Below are positions 1-10,625 of a stretch of DNA of 64,000 nucleotides, one piece after another. The stretch comes from Mycobacterium sp. M26. GTDB lineage: Bacteria > Actinomycetota > Actinomycetes > Mycobacteriales > Mycobacteriaceae. Where the stretch lies: NCBI RefSeq assembly GCF_001494595.1, contig NZ_LN929908.1, positions 2,269,716 through 2,333,715 of the forward strand, written 5' to 3'. Every line of letters begins with the position of its first letter. Within the stretch, counting starts at the first letter, position 1. Both the position numbers and the translations under genes were made by a program. Below the pieces are notes generated by a model that worked only from the letters and a program-made list of their open reading frames with translations, was not told the origin of the DNA and ran no database searches.

Positions 1-1
1 C

Positions 2-241
2 GACCAGTGCCCGGCGGTCAACGAGGGGCTGGCCCCGTCCCAGGAGGAGATCACCTGGGCCAAGGAGTTCTTCGCCGAGTTCGAACGCGACGGCGGCGAA
101 ATTCGCAACGGCTCCGACCTTCCGCGCATCGCCCGGGCCAACAAGATCCTCGACCTGGCCCGCGCCTACGGCATCGAGGTCTCGGAGTTCGACGACCAGG
201 CCGTGCACGTGGCCGCGCCGTCGGACACCTACCACTACTGA
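2..241 (+). CDS. CoA-ester lyase (HpcH/HpaI aldolase, CitE-like), C-terminal part
   Basis: Only the last 79 codons are inside the window; the reading frame enters from the left edge and stops at TGA 239-241. The segment has the usual tail of HpcH/HpaI-type CoA ester lyases: the PAVNEGLAPS segment, then an amphipathic helix (EEITWAKEFFAEFE), the GSDLPRIARA turn, and a final helical piece. Family members cleave malyl-CoA, methylmalyl-CoA or citramalyl-CoA into acetyl- or propionyl-CoA and a 2-oxo acid in the cytosol. The substrate cannot be told from this fragment. The 128 bases to the next gene hold no recognisable gene. Confidence 0.75.
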   Translation, partial: DQCPAVNEGLAPSQEEITWAKEFFAEFERDGGEIRNGSDLPRIARANKILDLARAYGIEVSEFDDQAVHVAAPSDTYHY

Positions 242-369
242 GTTCTCGCGCCGACGTCATAAATGACCTAAGCGTGACCGGTTGGCCCACAGGCCATCCG
301 GCGGGTGCGCGGCACCGAATCGCGGGTGCATCATCGACTCAGCCCCGCGTAGCTTTCAGGAGCAGCGCA

Positions 370-2001
370 ATGAACTCACCACTGTCCACGGTCGCGGCAG
401 CCCAAGGCGATGCGATCGATTCCCGTTATCACCCGTCGGCCGCGGTCCGGCGGCAACTCAACAAGGTCTTCCCCACGCACTGGTCGTTCCTGCTGGGTGA
501 AGTCGCCTTGTACAGCTTCATCGTTCTTCTCATCACCGGCGTCTATCTGACGCTGTTCTTCGATCCGTCGATGGCCGAGGTCACCTACAACGGGGTCTAT
601 CAGCCGCTGCGCGGGGTGGAGATGTCGCGGGCCTACGCCTCGGCGCTTGACATCAGCTTCGAGGTGCGAGGTGGACTGTTCGTGCGGCAGGTGCACCACT
701 GGGCTGCGCTGATGTTCGCCGCGGCGATCATGGTGCACCTGGCCCGGGTGTTCTTCACCGGCGCGTTCCGCCGGCCGCGCGAAGCCAACTGGGTGATCGG
801 CGGTCTGCTGCTGATCCTGGCCATGTTCGAGGGCTTCTTCGGCTACTCGCTGCCCGACGACCTGCTCTCGGGCACCGGGATCCGGGCGGCGCTGTCCTCG
901 ATCACGTTGGGCATTCCGGTGATCGGCACCTGGCTGCACTGGGCGCTGTTCGGCGGCGACTTCCCGGGAACCATCCTGATCCCGCGCCTGTATGCCATCC
1001 ACGTCCTGATCTTCCCGGCAATCATGTTGGCGCTCATCGGGATTCACCTGGCGCTGGTGTGGTTCCAGAAGCACACCCAGTTCCCCGGGCCGGGAGCGAC
1101 CGAGAAGAACGTGGTCGGGGTGCGGGTGATGCCGGTGTTCGCGGTGAAGTCCGGCGCCTTCTTCGCGATGGTCCTGGGCATCCTGGGCCTGATGGGTGGG
1201 CTGCTGCAGATCAACCCGGTGTGGCAGCTCGGCCCGTACAAGCCTTCGCAGGTCTCAGCGGGCAGTCAGCCCGACTTCTACCTGATGTGGACCGACGGCC
1301 TGATCCGGTTGTGGCCGGCCTGGGAGCTCTACATCGGCAACCACACGGTGCCTGCGGCGGTCGCGGTGGCGCTGCTGATGGGCCTGATCTTCATCCTGCT
1401 GCTGGCCTACCCGTGGATCGAGAAGCGCCTCACCAAGGATGATGCGCACCACAATCTGCTGCAGCGCCCACGCGACGTTCCGGTGCGAACGGGTATCGGC
1501 GCCATGGCGATTGCGTTCTACATCGTGCTCACCTACAGCGCGATGAACGACATCATCGCCTACAAGTTCCACATCTCGCTCAATGCGACCACCTGGATCG
1601 GCCGCATCGGCATGGTGGTGCTGCCGCCGCTGGTGTTCTTCATCGCCTACCGCTGGGCGGTGGCGCTGCAGCGCAGCGACCGCGCTGTGCTCGAGCACGG
1701 TATCGAGACCGGCATCATCAAGCGGTTGCCGCACGGTGCCTACATCGAGCTGCACCAGCCGCTGGGCCCGGTCGACGACCACGGGCATCCGATCCCGCTG
1801 GAGTACCAGGGCGCGCCGGTTCCCAAGCGGATGAACAAGCTGGGCTCCGGTGGCGCACCCGGACGGGGCAGTCTGCTCACCGCGGATCCGCCTGCCGAGC
1901 AGGAAGCGCTCGCCGAGGCTGACGAGGCCACCGAGCGTAGAGTTCTTATCGCCCTGCGCACCCGCCAGGCGTTCAACGGATCCTCCGAAGGCGGTGGCTG
2001 A
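370..2001 (+). CDS. qcrB: Cytochrome b subunit of bc1 complex, stand-alone QcrB paralogue
   Basis: A 543-residue polytopic membrane protein, close to the usual length of mycobacterial QcrB. It keeps both pairs of haem-b histidines, in VHHWAALMFAAAIMVHLAR and IHVLIFPAIMLALIGIH, and the quinol-site motif PDFY (the mycobacterial form of PEWY) in GSQPDFYLMW. The hydrophilic C-terminal tail is also of the actinobacterial type. The family passes electrons from menaquinol to the Rieske and diheme cytochrome c subunits. The start is ATG 370, after a GGAGCAG ribosome site; the open frame extends further upstream without homology. No qcrA, qcrC or ctaE lies beside it, so this is probably a second copy rather than the housekeeping gene. 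Its TGA overlaps the ATG of the next gene by one base. Confidence 0.9.
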   Translation: MNSPLSTVAAAQGDAIDSRYHPSAAVRRQLNKVFPTHWSFLLGEVALYSFIVLLITGVYLTLFFDPSMAEVTYNGVYQPLRGVEMSRAYASALDISFEVRGGLFVRQVHHWAALMFAAAIMVHLARVFFTGAFRRPREANWVIGGLLLILAMFEGFFGYSLPDDLLSGTGIRAALSSITLGIPVIGTWLHWALFGGDFPGTILIPRLYAIHVLIFPAIMLALIGIHLALVWFQKHTQFPGPGATEKNVVGVRVMPVFAVKSGAFFAMVLGILGLMGGLLQINPVWQLGPYKPSQVSAGSQPDFYLMWTDGLIRLWPAWELYIGNHTVPAAVAVALLMGLIFILLLAYPWIEKRLTKDDAHHNLLQRPRDVPVRTGIGAMAIAFYIVLTYSAMNDIIAYKFHISLNATTWIGRIGMVVLPPLVFFIAYRWAVALQRSDRAVLEHGIETGIIKRLPHGAYIELHQPLGPVDDHGHPIPLEYQGAPVPKRMNKLGSGGAPGRGSLLTADPPAEQEALAEADEATERRVLIALRTRQAFNGSSEGGG

Positions 2002-2468
2002 TGGCGGAGAAGTCGCGGCTGTTCAGCTTGGCCGGCGGCGTGATGAGCCGGCCGTGGATGCGACCGGTGACGCGGACGTTCAGCGACCTGCACGCCACCC
2101 TGTACCGGGTGACCGGGGGTGCGGCGCAGAATCCGAACTATCCGACAATGCTGCTGACCGTCACCGGTCGCAAGAGCGGCAAGCCGCGGACAGTTCCGCT
2201 GATCTATCTGCAGGACGGCGACCGGTTGGTGATCGCCGCGGCGTATGCCGGCAGTGATTCGAATCCCACCTGGTGGCTGAACCTCAAAGCCCACCCGGAA
2301 GCTGTTGCGCGGCTGCGGGATCGGGAGATACCGGTACGTGCAGAGCTGGCCGCGCCGGAGGAGCGGCCCGAGTTGTGGCGGCGGCTGGTCGAGATGTACC
2401 CGTACTTCACCGAGTACCAGCAGCGGACCGATCGGGAGATTCCAGTCATCGTGCTCAACCCGGCTTGA
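2001..2468 (+). CDS. Ddn-like deazaflavin (F420)-dependent nitroreductase family protein
   Basis: A 155-residue protein of the F420-binding split-beta-barrel group that includes Ddn (Rv3547). The hallmark TVTGRKSGKPRTVPL and the later NPTWWLNLKAHPEA block, which form the F420 pocket in this family, are both intact. Known relatives reduce quinones or other substrates with reduced F420; some activate nitroimidazoles. The start ATG shares a base with the qcrB stop (TGATG), so the two are translationally coupled. This suggests, by inference, a quinone-related role. The 3' end overlaps the convergent methyltransferase by 14 bases. Confidence 0.85.
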   Translation: MAEKSRLFSLAGGVMSRPWMRPVTRTFSDLHATLYRVTGGAAQNPNYPTMLLTVTGRKSGKPRTVPLIYLQDGDRLVIAAAYAGSDSNPTWWLNLKAHPEAVARLRDREIPVRAELAAPEERPELWRRLVEMYPYFTEYQQRTDREIPVIVLNPA

Positions 2469-3324
2469 CCGCCTGCAGCGTGTAGCTCAACGGCAGCCGC
2501 TCGCCGTTCTCGACCAGGCGCCACTCGCCGTCGTCATCGCGGCGCATCCGCTCGTAGAGCGCGTTCCAGGGCACCGAGTCGTGTTCGACGAGCATGGTGA
2601 GCTGCAGCCCGGCGTCCAGGATCGCGGTGACGATCTCACCCAATCCGTGGTTCCATTCCCGGGACTGGGTGTGGGCGAAGACGGCGTCGGTCTCGACGTA
2701 GGTGTCCGGGGAATCGAAGCGCAGCGGTTCTGCGTGCTCGAAGTACGGGTAGCCCAGCGTGATCGCATCAGCGCGCTGCTCGTCGACCGCCCACAGCACG
2801 GGGTGACCCTCGCGCAGGAACAGCCGGCCGCCCGGCCGCAGCAGCCGGGCCACCACCTGCGCCCAGCGCCGCACGTCCGGCAGCCACACCAACGCGCCGA
2901 TGCCGGTGTAGACCAGATCGAAGGTGTTCTCGCCGAGGGCTTCCGGCGCGGAGTACACATCGGATTCGACGTAGTCGACGTCGAGGCCGGCCGAGTCGGC
3001 GATCGTCCGGGCGATCGCCAGTGCGGCGGGGGAGAAGTCCAATCCTGTCATCCGGGCGCCGAGGCGCGCCAGTGAGATCGTGTCGGTGCCGATGTGGCAC
3101 TGCAGGTGCACGCCACGCAGGCCGGTAACGTTCCCGAGTCGGGGTACATCGAACCGTACGACATCGGACAACCACCGGGTATCGGCGAGCAACTCCGTCA
3201 CCGCGTAATCCGGCGAAGCGGCGTGGGCCGGGGCGCGCTCGTCCCACATGGCGCGGTTGACCTCGCGGTGTTCGTCGTACACACCATTCACTGTGACAGC
3301 GTCATCAAGTGACCCTTGAAACAC
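2455..3324 (-). CDS. Class I SAM-dependent methyltransferase
   Basis: A 289-residue cytosolic protein with a Rossmann methyltransferase core. The SAM-binding motif I region reads GVHLQCHIGTDTISLARLG, followed by the acidic strand MTGLDFSPAAL, the post-I motif NTFDLVYTGIGAL, and the LLRPGGRLFLREGHP strand. The substrate is unknown. The frame opens at 3324; an in-frame GTG about 10 codons later (giving VTVNGVYDEH) is an alternative start. It is divergent from the small secreted protein at 3380, with only 55 bases between them. Confidence 0.85.
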   Translation of the reverse strand: MFQGSLDDAVTVNGVYDEHREVNRAMWDERAPAHAASPDYAVTELLADTRWLSDVVRFDVPRLGNVTGLRGVHLQCHIGTDTISLARLGARMTGLDFSPAALAIARTIADSAGLDVDYVESDVYSAPEALGENTFDLVYTGIGALVWLPDVRRWAQVVARLLRPGGRLFLREGHPVLWAVDEQRADAITLGYPYFEHAEPLRFDSPDTYVETDAVFAHTQSREWNHGLGEIVTAILDAGLQLTMLVEHDSVPWNALYERMRRDDDGEWRLVENGERLPLSYTLQAVKPG

Positions 3325-3379
3325 GAAATGTATTTCCGTAGTCTGGTGTCGTCATTCCACCCCACTGAAGGAGACGACG

Positions 3380-3697
3380 ATGTCAACCACCGCCCGCTAC
3401 TCGGTGCTGACCGTCCCCCTGCTCGCCGCGTCGATCATTCTGGCGCCCAACGCTTCTGCCGAACCCAACCCCGTCCTGCCGCAGCCCGGCAGCGGTCCCG
3501 CTGATGTGATCATCGGCGAACTCCAGGCACTCGGGTACAACGTCGCCATCAACTGGACCAACGGACAGGACTCCTCGCCGCTGCTGTCCCGTTGCCGGGT
3601 GGTGGCCTTCCACAATCCGGATCGGTCGGGGGGTCCCGCACCGGAGGGCGCGACCGTGCACGTGGACGTGCTGTGCCCCGATGAGTCCGAGGACTGA
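3380..3697 (+). CDS. Small secreted protein, unknown function
   Basis: A 105-residue protein with a clear Sec signal peptide (hydrophobic stretch VLTVPLLAASIILAP, then NASA before EPNP). The mature part of about 75 residues has two cysteines, in SRCRVV and VLCPD, which could form a disulfide outside the membrane. It belongs by appearance to the many small exported mycobacterial proteins. GAAGGAG stands 6 bases before the ATG. No enzymatic motif is visible. A TAGTCT -10-like hexamer lies upstream near 3338. Confidence 0.75.
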   Translation: MSTTARYSVLTVPLLAASIILAPNASAEPNPVLPQPGSGPADVIIGELQALGYNVAINWTNGQDSSPLLSRCRVVAFHNPDRSGGPAPEGATVHVDVLCPDESED

Positions 3698-3708
3698 GGG
3701 GCCGCCCG

Positions 3709-6237
<2,529 letters not shown>

Positions 6238-6475
6238 GGCCTGCTCCCTGCGTCTCGACAGCTGGTGGTGAGGACCGCAGTGTGGCATCGCCATGTTTCG
6301 GCACGGCGAGGTCCGCGAGTCGCTCCCGTGAACTATGGCCCATCAGCGGCCATGGCGCGCGTCGAGCAAATCTGACGCGTCCCGCGTCTTGCCCCGCCGC
6401 CGGGATCCGGTCTATACACTTTTTCAAGGTTGTTCACTGCCGTGCAGCCCACCGCGTCAAGATCGGAGAAGTTCA

Positions 6476-7660
6476 GTGACGGCGATGCTGGAAGCGGGGG
6501 ATCAGGTTCTCGACGTCGCGCGGGGGATGCGCGATCTGGTGGCCGATCAGGCCGCCGAGTCCGAGCAGTTGCGCACGATGTCGCGGGCGATCGTCGAGGA
6601 GATGTGGGGCAGTGGTCTCATGTCGGCGTTCAACCCCGTGGAAGCCGGCGGGGTGGAGCCCAGCTTCGCTGAGATGATCGAGACCTGGATCGAGATGGCC
6701 TGGCAGGACGGTTCATTCGGCTGGATCGGCATCGCCAATTTGCCCTCGACCTTCGCCGCGGCCGCCTACCTGCCCGATGCCGGGTTCGCCGAGGTGTTCA
6801 CCGCCAACGACAACCATGTGACGATGGGCGGCCAGTTCTTCCCCAACGGGCAGGGCGCGGTGGTCGACGGCGGCTACCGGGTGACCGGGTCGTGGAGCTT
6901 CGGGTCGGGGACCGGTCACGCCGAGTACGTCTGTGCAGGCTTCTTCCCGCTCGACGACGGCCAGCCGCGGATGGCCCCCGACGGTCTGCCCGAGATGCAG
7001 GTGGCCGTCATCCCGCGCGAGGAAATCATCTTCAAGGACGGCTGGCATGTGCAGGGCCTGAAGGGAACCGGGTCCTACGACTACAGCGTCGAGGACGTCT
7101 TCGTCCCCACCCACCGCACCTTCCCGCTGTTCTCCAAGACCCCGCACCGCGGTAGCTCGCCGGCCACCCGGATGGGCTTGATGCCGGTGACGGCCGCCGG
7201 CCACGCGGCATGGGCACTGGGCGTGGCCAAGAGCATGCTCGACGACGTCCAGGCGCTGGCGGCGACCAAGTTCCGGATGAGCGATATGGCCTCCCTGGCC
7301 AGCCGCCCGACCTTCCAGAAGGATCTCGCCCTCCATGTCTCGGAGTGGCGCGCGGCCCGGCTGCTGATCCTCGACGCCTTCGGCGCCGCCGAGTCCGCCG
7401 TCGCGGCGGGGCAGGACCTGACCCCGCTCCTGCGCGCCGACATGCGCGCGGCCGCGGTGTATGCCACCGATGTGGCACGCCGGTGCGCCGAATGGGCGCA
7501 CCTGGCCGCGGGCACCACGGCGATCCGCGAGGGCAGCCGGCTCGAGCGCGGATTCCGGGACATCTACACCGGAACCCAGCACGCGTTCATCAGTGAGAAG
7601 GTCGCCATGGACGCCGCGCAGATCTGGTTGGGGATCATCGAGGATCAGCCCGGCCTGTAG
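6476..7660 (+). CDS. Acyl-CoA dehydrogenase-fold flavoprotein (possible HsaA-type monooxygenase)
   Basis: A 394-residue protein of the acyl-CoA dehydrogenase fold. The GGYRVTGSWSFGSGTGHAEY segment and the KGTGSYDYSVEDVFVP segment are most like the flavin-dependent hydroxylase branch (HsaA, two-component phenol hydroxylases) rather than true beta-oxidation dehydrogenases. The C-terminal helical domain keeps the usual QIWLG ending. The GTG start at 6476 follows GGAGAA; earlier in-frame codons look non-coding. A possible -10 hexamer TACACT lies at 6415-6420. No reductase partner is adjacent, so the substrate and the need for a flavin reductase are open. It is divergent from glgP across 238 bases. 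Confidence 0.8.
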   Translation: MTAMLEAGDQVLDVARGMRDLVADQAAESEQLRTMSRAIVEEMWGSGLMSAFNPVEAGGVEPSFAEMIETWIEMAWQDGSFGWIGIANLPSTFAAAAYLPDAGFAEVFTANDNHVTMGGQFFPNGQGAVVDGGYRVTGSWSFGSGTGHAEYVCAGFFPLDDGQPRMAPDGLPEMQVAVIPREEIIFKDGWHVQGLKGTGSYDYSVEDVFVPTHRTFPLFSKTPHRGSSPATRMGLMPVTAAGHAAWALGVAKSMLDDVQALAATKFRMSDMASLASRPTFQKDLALHVSEWRAARLLILDAFGAAESAVAAGQDLTPLLRADMRAAAVYATDVARRCAEWAHLAAGTTAIREGSRLERGFRDIYTGTQHAFISEKVAMDAAQIWLGIIEDQPGL

Positions 7661-7721
7661 GGCGCGGCACGCTGAGAAATACGGCGCGGTGCGGGCCGGG
7701 CGCGGCTAGAGTCAGGAAGCT

Positions 7722-8066
7722 ATGACGACCTGGTCGGCCCCCGCGACACTGGATCGGTCATGCAGCCGCCGACAGGCCAAACGCCTCAGCCAGCAGTTCG
7801 CCGAAGTGGGCGTGACCATCAGCCCGGACCGGCTGCGCCAGATTTCGATGGGCAGCCCGACCAGCGAAGCCGAGCTGATCGACGTGAGCTTCGCGCTGAG
7901 CGCCAGCCAGCTGCTCAGCGAGAAGCGGCAGTCCAAACGTGGTCGTAAACAACGACGTTGGACGCATTCGCTGATCGTGCTCGGCGCGATCGTGGTGGCG
8001 TTGAACCTGCTGCTGTGCCTCGGTCTGGTGATGTTCGTCCTGACCCAGCACACCTCCCCGTACTGA
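7722..8066 (+). CDS. Small protein with one C-terminal membrane helix, unknown function
   Basis: A 114-residue protein. The first 60 residues are helical and charged, with a QAKRLSQQFAEVG and RLRQISMGSPTSEAELI stretch that looks like a short DNA-binding-like helical bundle. A basic linker (KRQSKRGRKQRR) then leads into a single hydrophobic helix (LIVLGAIVVALNLLLCLGLVMFVL) close to the C-terminus. The arrangement suggests an inner-membrane protein with a cytosolic N-terminus. No family was recognised. It lies 61 bases after the flavoprotein gene and converges on the dioxygenase. Confidence 0.7.
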   Translation: MTTWSAPATLDRSCSRRQAKRLSQQFAEVGVTISPDRLRQISMGSPTSEAELIDVSFALSASQLLSEKRQSKRGRKQRRWTHSLIVLGAIVVALNLLLCLGLVMFVLTQHTSPY

Positions 8067-8080
8067 GCCGTACTGATCGG

Positions 8081-9199
8081 CTACTGCAGCCGCGCCACCT
8101 CGTCGGTGCGGTTACGCACCAGGTCGTTGTAGGCCTCGCCGGGTCCGATGTGGTCCCACAGCGCCGGCGGGTAGTAGGTGACGTACATGGTGCGGCGCCC
8201 GCCGGTCCCGGTCGGTGGCGGTGAGGCGTGCATGACGTCCTGGACGTGGACGGTCACGTCACCGGGTTCGGTGTCGATGCTGACGTAGGCGATGTCGTCG
8301 GACCGTTGCATCCACCGGTAGTGCACCGCCTGGCCGTGACTGCCGGGGATCACCTGCAGGTTGCCGGTGGCGGCGCTGGATCCGGTGAGCTGGATACCGA
8401 TGCCCACCGCCGGGCACAGGATTGAGTGCCCGCCCAGCCCGCAGTCCTGATGCCAGGGGATGTTGGACAGTCCGCTGGTCTTGCCCGGAACCTTCAGCAG
8501 CACCGCAGCACCTTCCATCCGGTCCGGTGCGGCCCGCAGCGCAGGGTTGAGCAGCGTGCCGAGCCGGCGGATGCGGGCGTCGCGTTCCAGTTCGGCAAGG
8601 ACCGTCGAGCGCAGGCTGGCATACACCAGCCGGCACAGCGCACTGTCGCCGGATTCACCGGTCACCCACCAGGATTGGTCGTCACCGGGTGCGGCGGCGG
8701 CCGCCAGCCGGTCCACTTCGCGGTTGGCCGCCGCCATCTCCTCGGCGCTGAACACCGACCGCACATGCAGGTAGCCCATCGCGTTCAGCTGCGCGCGCAG
8801 TTCGTCGTCATCGTCGTCGAGGGTGAACGACGCCAGCGGGTCGCGGCCGCCCAGGTCGATGCGGTCGGGATCGTAGGGCGGGATGCCCGCATGCAGATAC
8901 TTCAGCACCGGGTCCCAGTCGGCCAGCTTCTCGAAGCTGCCGCGCTCGACGGTCAGCTCACCGGCGATCATCAGACCCATCACGGTGCGGACCTGGGATA
9001 CCAGGTCGTCGAACGCCGTCCGGCTCAGCCGGACCGCGGTGCCGCCGAGGTCTCGCGGCACCACCTCGACGGCCGCGTCGTCGGGCAGGTAGCCGATCGC
9101 CTCATCCTCGAGGAGGAACGTGATCGGCGCGAGCCCGCGGGTGGCGTCAGCCAGCACCGCGGGGTCGCTGCCGACCAGGGTGGGAACGACGGTGTTCAC
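8081..9199 (-). CDS. Phytanoyl-CoA dioxygenase (PhyH) family protein with N-terminal SCP2-like region
   Basis: A 372-residue Fe(II)/2-oxoglutarate dioxygenase. The metal triad is visible as H250 and D252 in WHQDCG and H324 in DVMHASPPPTG, and a basic cluster follows in GGRRTMYVTYY for 2-oxoglutarate binding. The first 130 residues are an extra domain; the segment around 57-100 (VRLSRTAFDDLVSQV, then GLMIAGELTVERG) resembles a sterol-carrier/SCP2-like fold, which is an inference. The substrate is unknown. The gene is the last of a minus-strand set with the aminotransferase (16 bases upstream) and mmsA, so it probably hydroxylates something fed into the same pathway. Confidence 0.85.
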   Translation of the reverse strand: MNTVVPTLVGSDPAVLADATRGLAPITFLLEDEAIGYLPDDAAVEVVPRDLGGTAVRLSRTAFDDLVSQVRTVMGLMIAGELTVERGSFEKLADWDPVLKYLHAGIPPYDPDRIDLGGRDPLASFTLDDDDDELRAQLNAMGYLHVRSVFSAEEMAAANREVDRLAAAAAPGDDQSWWVTGESGDSALCRLVYASLRSTVLAELERDARIRRLGTLLNPALRAAPDRMEGAAVLLKVPGKTSGLSNIPWHQDCGLGGHSILCPAVGIGIQLTGSSAATGNLQVIPGSHGQAVHYRWMQRSDDIAYVSIDTEPGDVTVHVQDVMHASPPPTGTGGRRTMYVTYYPPALWDHIGPGEAYNDLVRNRTDEVARLQ

Positions 9200-9215
9200 C
9201 GCCTCAGTATGACTC

Positions 9216-10601
9216 TCAGCCGGTCACATACGTGTCGGCAACGTCGAGCGCCTTGTCCAGGATCGCCAGACCTTCGGCGACCTCGGCGTCGGTGATGTTG
9301 CAGGCCGGGACCGCATGGATCCGGTTGAAGTTGGCGAACGGCAGCAGGCCGCCGGACTTGCACGCCGCGATGACGGCGTTCATCGCCTCGCTGGATCCGC
9401 CATAGGGCGCCAGCGGCTCGCGGGTGGCCTGGTTGGCGACCAGTTCGATCGCCCAGAACACACCGAGCCCGCGGACCTCGCCGACCGAGCGGTGCCGGGC
9501 GGCCAGCTCGTGCAGACCCGGGCCGAGCACCTTCTCGCCGAGGCGGGCGGCGTTGGCCACCATGCCCTCGTCCTCCATCGCGTTGATGGTCGCGACGGCG
9601 GCCGCGCAGGCCAGCGGATGACCGGAGTAGGTCAGGCCACCGGGGTAGGCGCGGTCGGCGAAGGTCGCGGCGATGGCGTCGTTGATGGCCACCCCGCCGA
9701 GCGGCACGTAGCCGGAGGTGACACCCTTGGCGAACGTCATCAGGTCGGGCACCACGTCGAAATGGTCGATGGCGAACCACTTTCCGGTCCGGCCGAAGCC
9801 TGCCATCACCTCGTCGGCGATCATCACGATGCCGTGGCGGTTGCAGATCTCCCGGACGCCGGCCATGTAGCCGGGCGGCGGCACCATGATGCCTGCGGTG
9901 CCGGGCACCGACTCCAAGATGATGGCCGCGATGGTCGAGGCGCCCTCGTGGGCGATAAGGCGCTCCAGGTACTCCAGCGCACGCTCGGATTCCTGCTGCT
10001 CGTTCTCGGCGTAGAACGACGAGCGGTAGAGGAACGGGCCGTTGAAGTGGATGACGCCGGCGCTGGCGTAGTCGTTCGGGTAGCGGCGCGGGTCACCGGT
10101 CAGGTTGATCGCGGTGTCGGTGCCGCCGTGGTACGAGCGGTAGCGGGAGAGCACCTTGCGACGGCCGGTGTGCAGCCGGGCCATCCGCACCGCGTGCTCG
10201 ACGGCGTCGGCGCCGCCGTTGGTGAAGAACACCCGGTTCAGGTCACCCGGGGTGCGCTCGGCGATCAGCCGGGCGGCCTCCGACCGGGCGGCGTTGGCGT
10301 GCTGCGGGGCGATGGTGCACAGCTTGGCGGCCTGCTCGGCGATCGCGGCGACCACCTTCGGATGCTGGTGGCCGATGTTGGTGAACACCAGCTGGCCGGA
10401 GAAGTCCAGCAGCTTGTTGCCGTCACCGTCCCAGATGTAGGAGCCCTCGGAGGCGACGACGGTCATCGGCTTGATCTGCGCCTGCGCCGACCAGGAGTGG
10501 AAGACGTGCTGACGATCGAGCTCGTAGGCCCGGGCGGCCTCGGCGCGGGCGGTCTCGGCATCCAGGCCGTTGGGCAGCAGGTGCGAAGTCGTTGCGGTCA
10601 T
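9216..10601 (-). CDS. Class III PLP-dependent aminotransferase
   Basis: A 461-residue omega-type aminotransferase. The glycine/asparagine cofactor loop FFTNGGADAVEHAVRMAR, the ring-contacting aspartate in IADEVMAGFGRTGKWFA (D263) and the Schiff-base lysine in TFAKGVTSGYVPLGG (K292) are all present. Family members move amino groups from omega-amino acids or diamines to pyruvate or 2-oxoglutarate. Paired with the CoA-acylating semialdehyde dehydrogenase just upstream (24 bases), the likely substrate is a beta-amino acid such as beta-alanine or 3-aminoisobutyrate. The ATG at 10601 follows an AAAGAGG site. Confidence 0.88.
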   Translation of the reverse strand: MTATTSHLLPNGLDAETARAEAARAYELDRQHVFHSWSAQAQIKPMTVVASEGSYIWDGDGNKLLDFSGQLVFTNIGHQHPKVVAAIAEQAAKLCTIAPQHANAARSEAARLIAERTPGDLNRVFFTNGGADAVEHAVRMARLHTGRRKVLSRYRSYHGGTDTAINLTGDPRRYPNDYASAGVIHFNGPFLYRSSFYAENEQQESERALEYLERLIAHEGASTIAAIILESVPGTAGIMVPPPGYMAGVREICNRHGIVMIADEVMAGFGRTGKWFAIDHFDVVPDLMTFAKGVTSGYVPLGGVAINDAIAATFADRAYPGGLTYSGHPLACAAAVATINAMEDEGMVANAARLGEKVLGPGLHELAARHRSVGEVRGLGVFWAIELVANQATREPLAPYGGSSEAMNAVIAACKSGGLLPFANFNRIHAVPACNITDAEVAEGLAILDKALDVADTYVTG

Positions 10602-10625
10602 GAGTGTGCGTTGCCTCTTTCGGGC

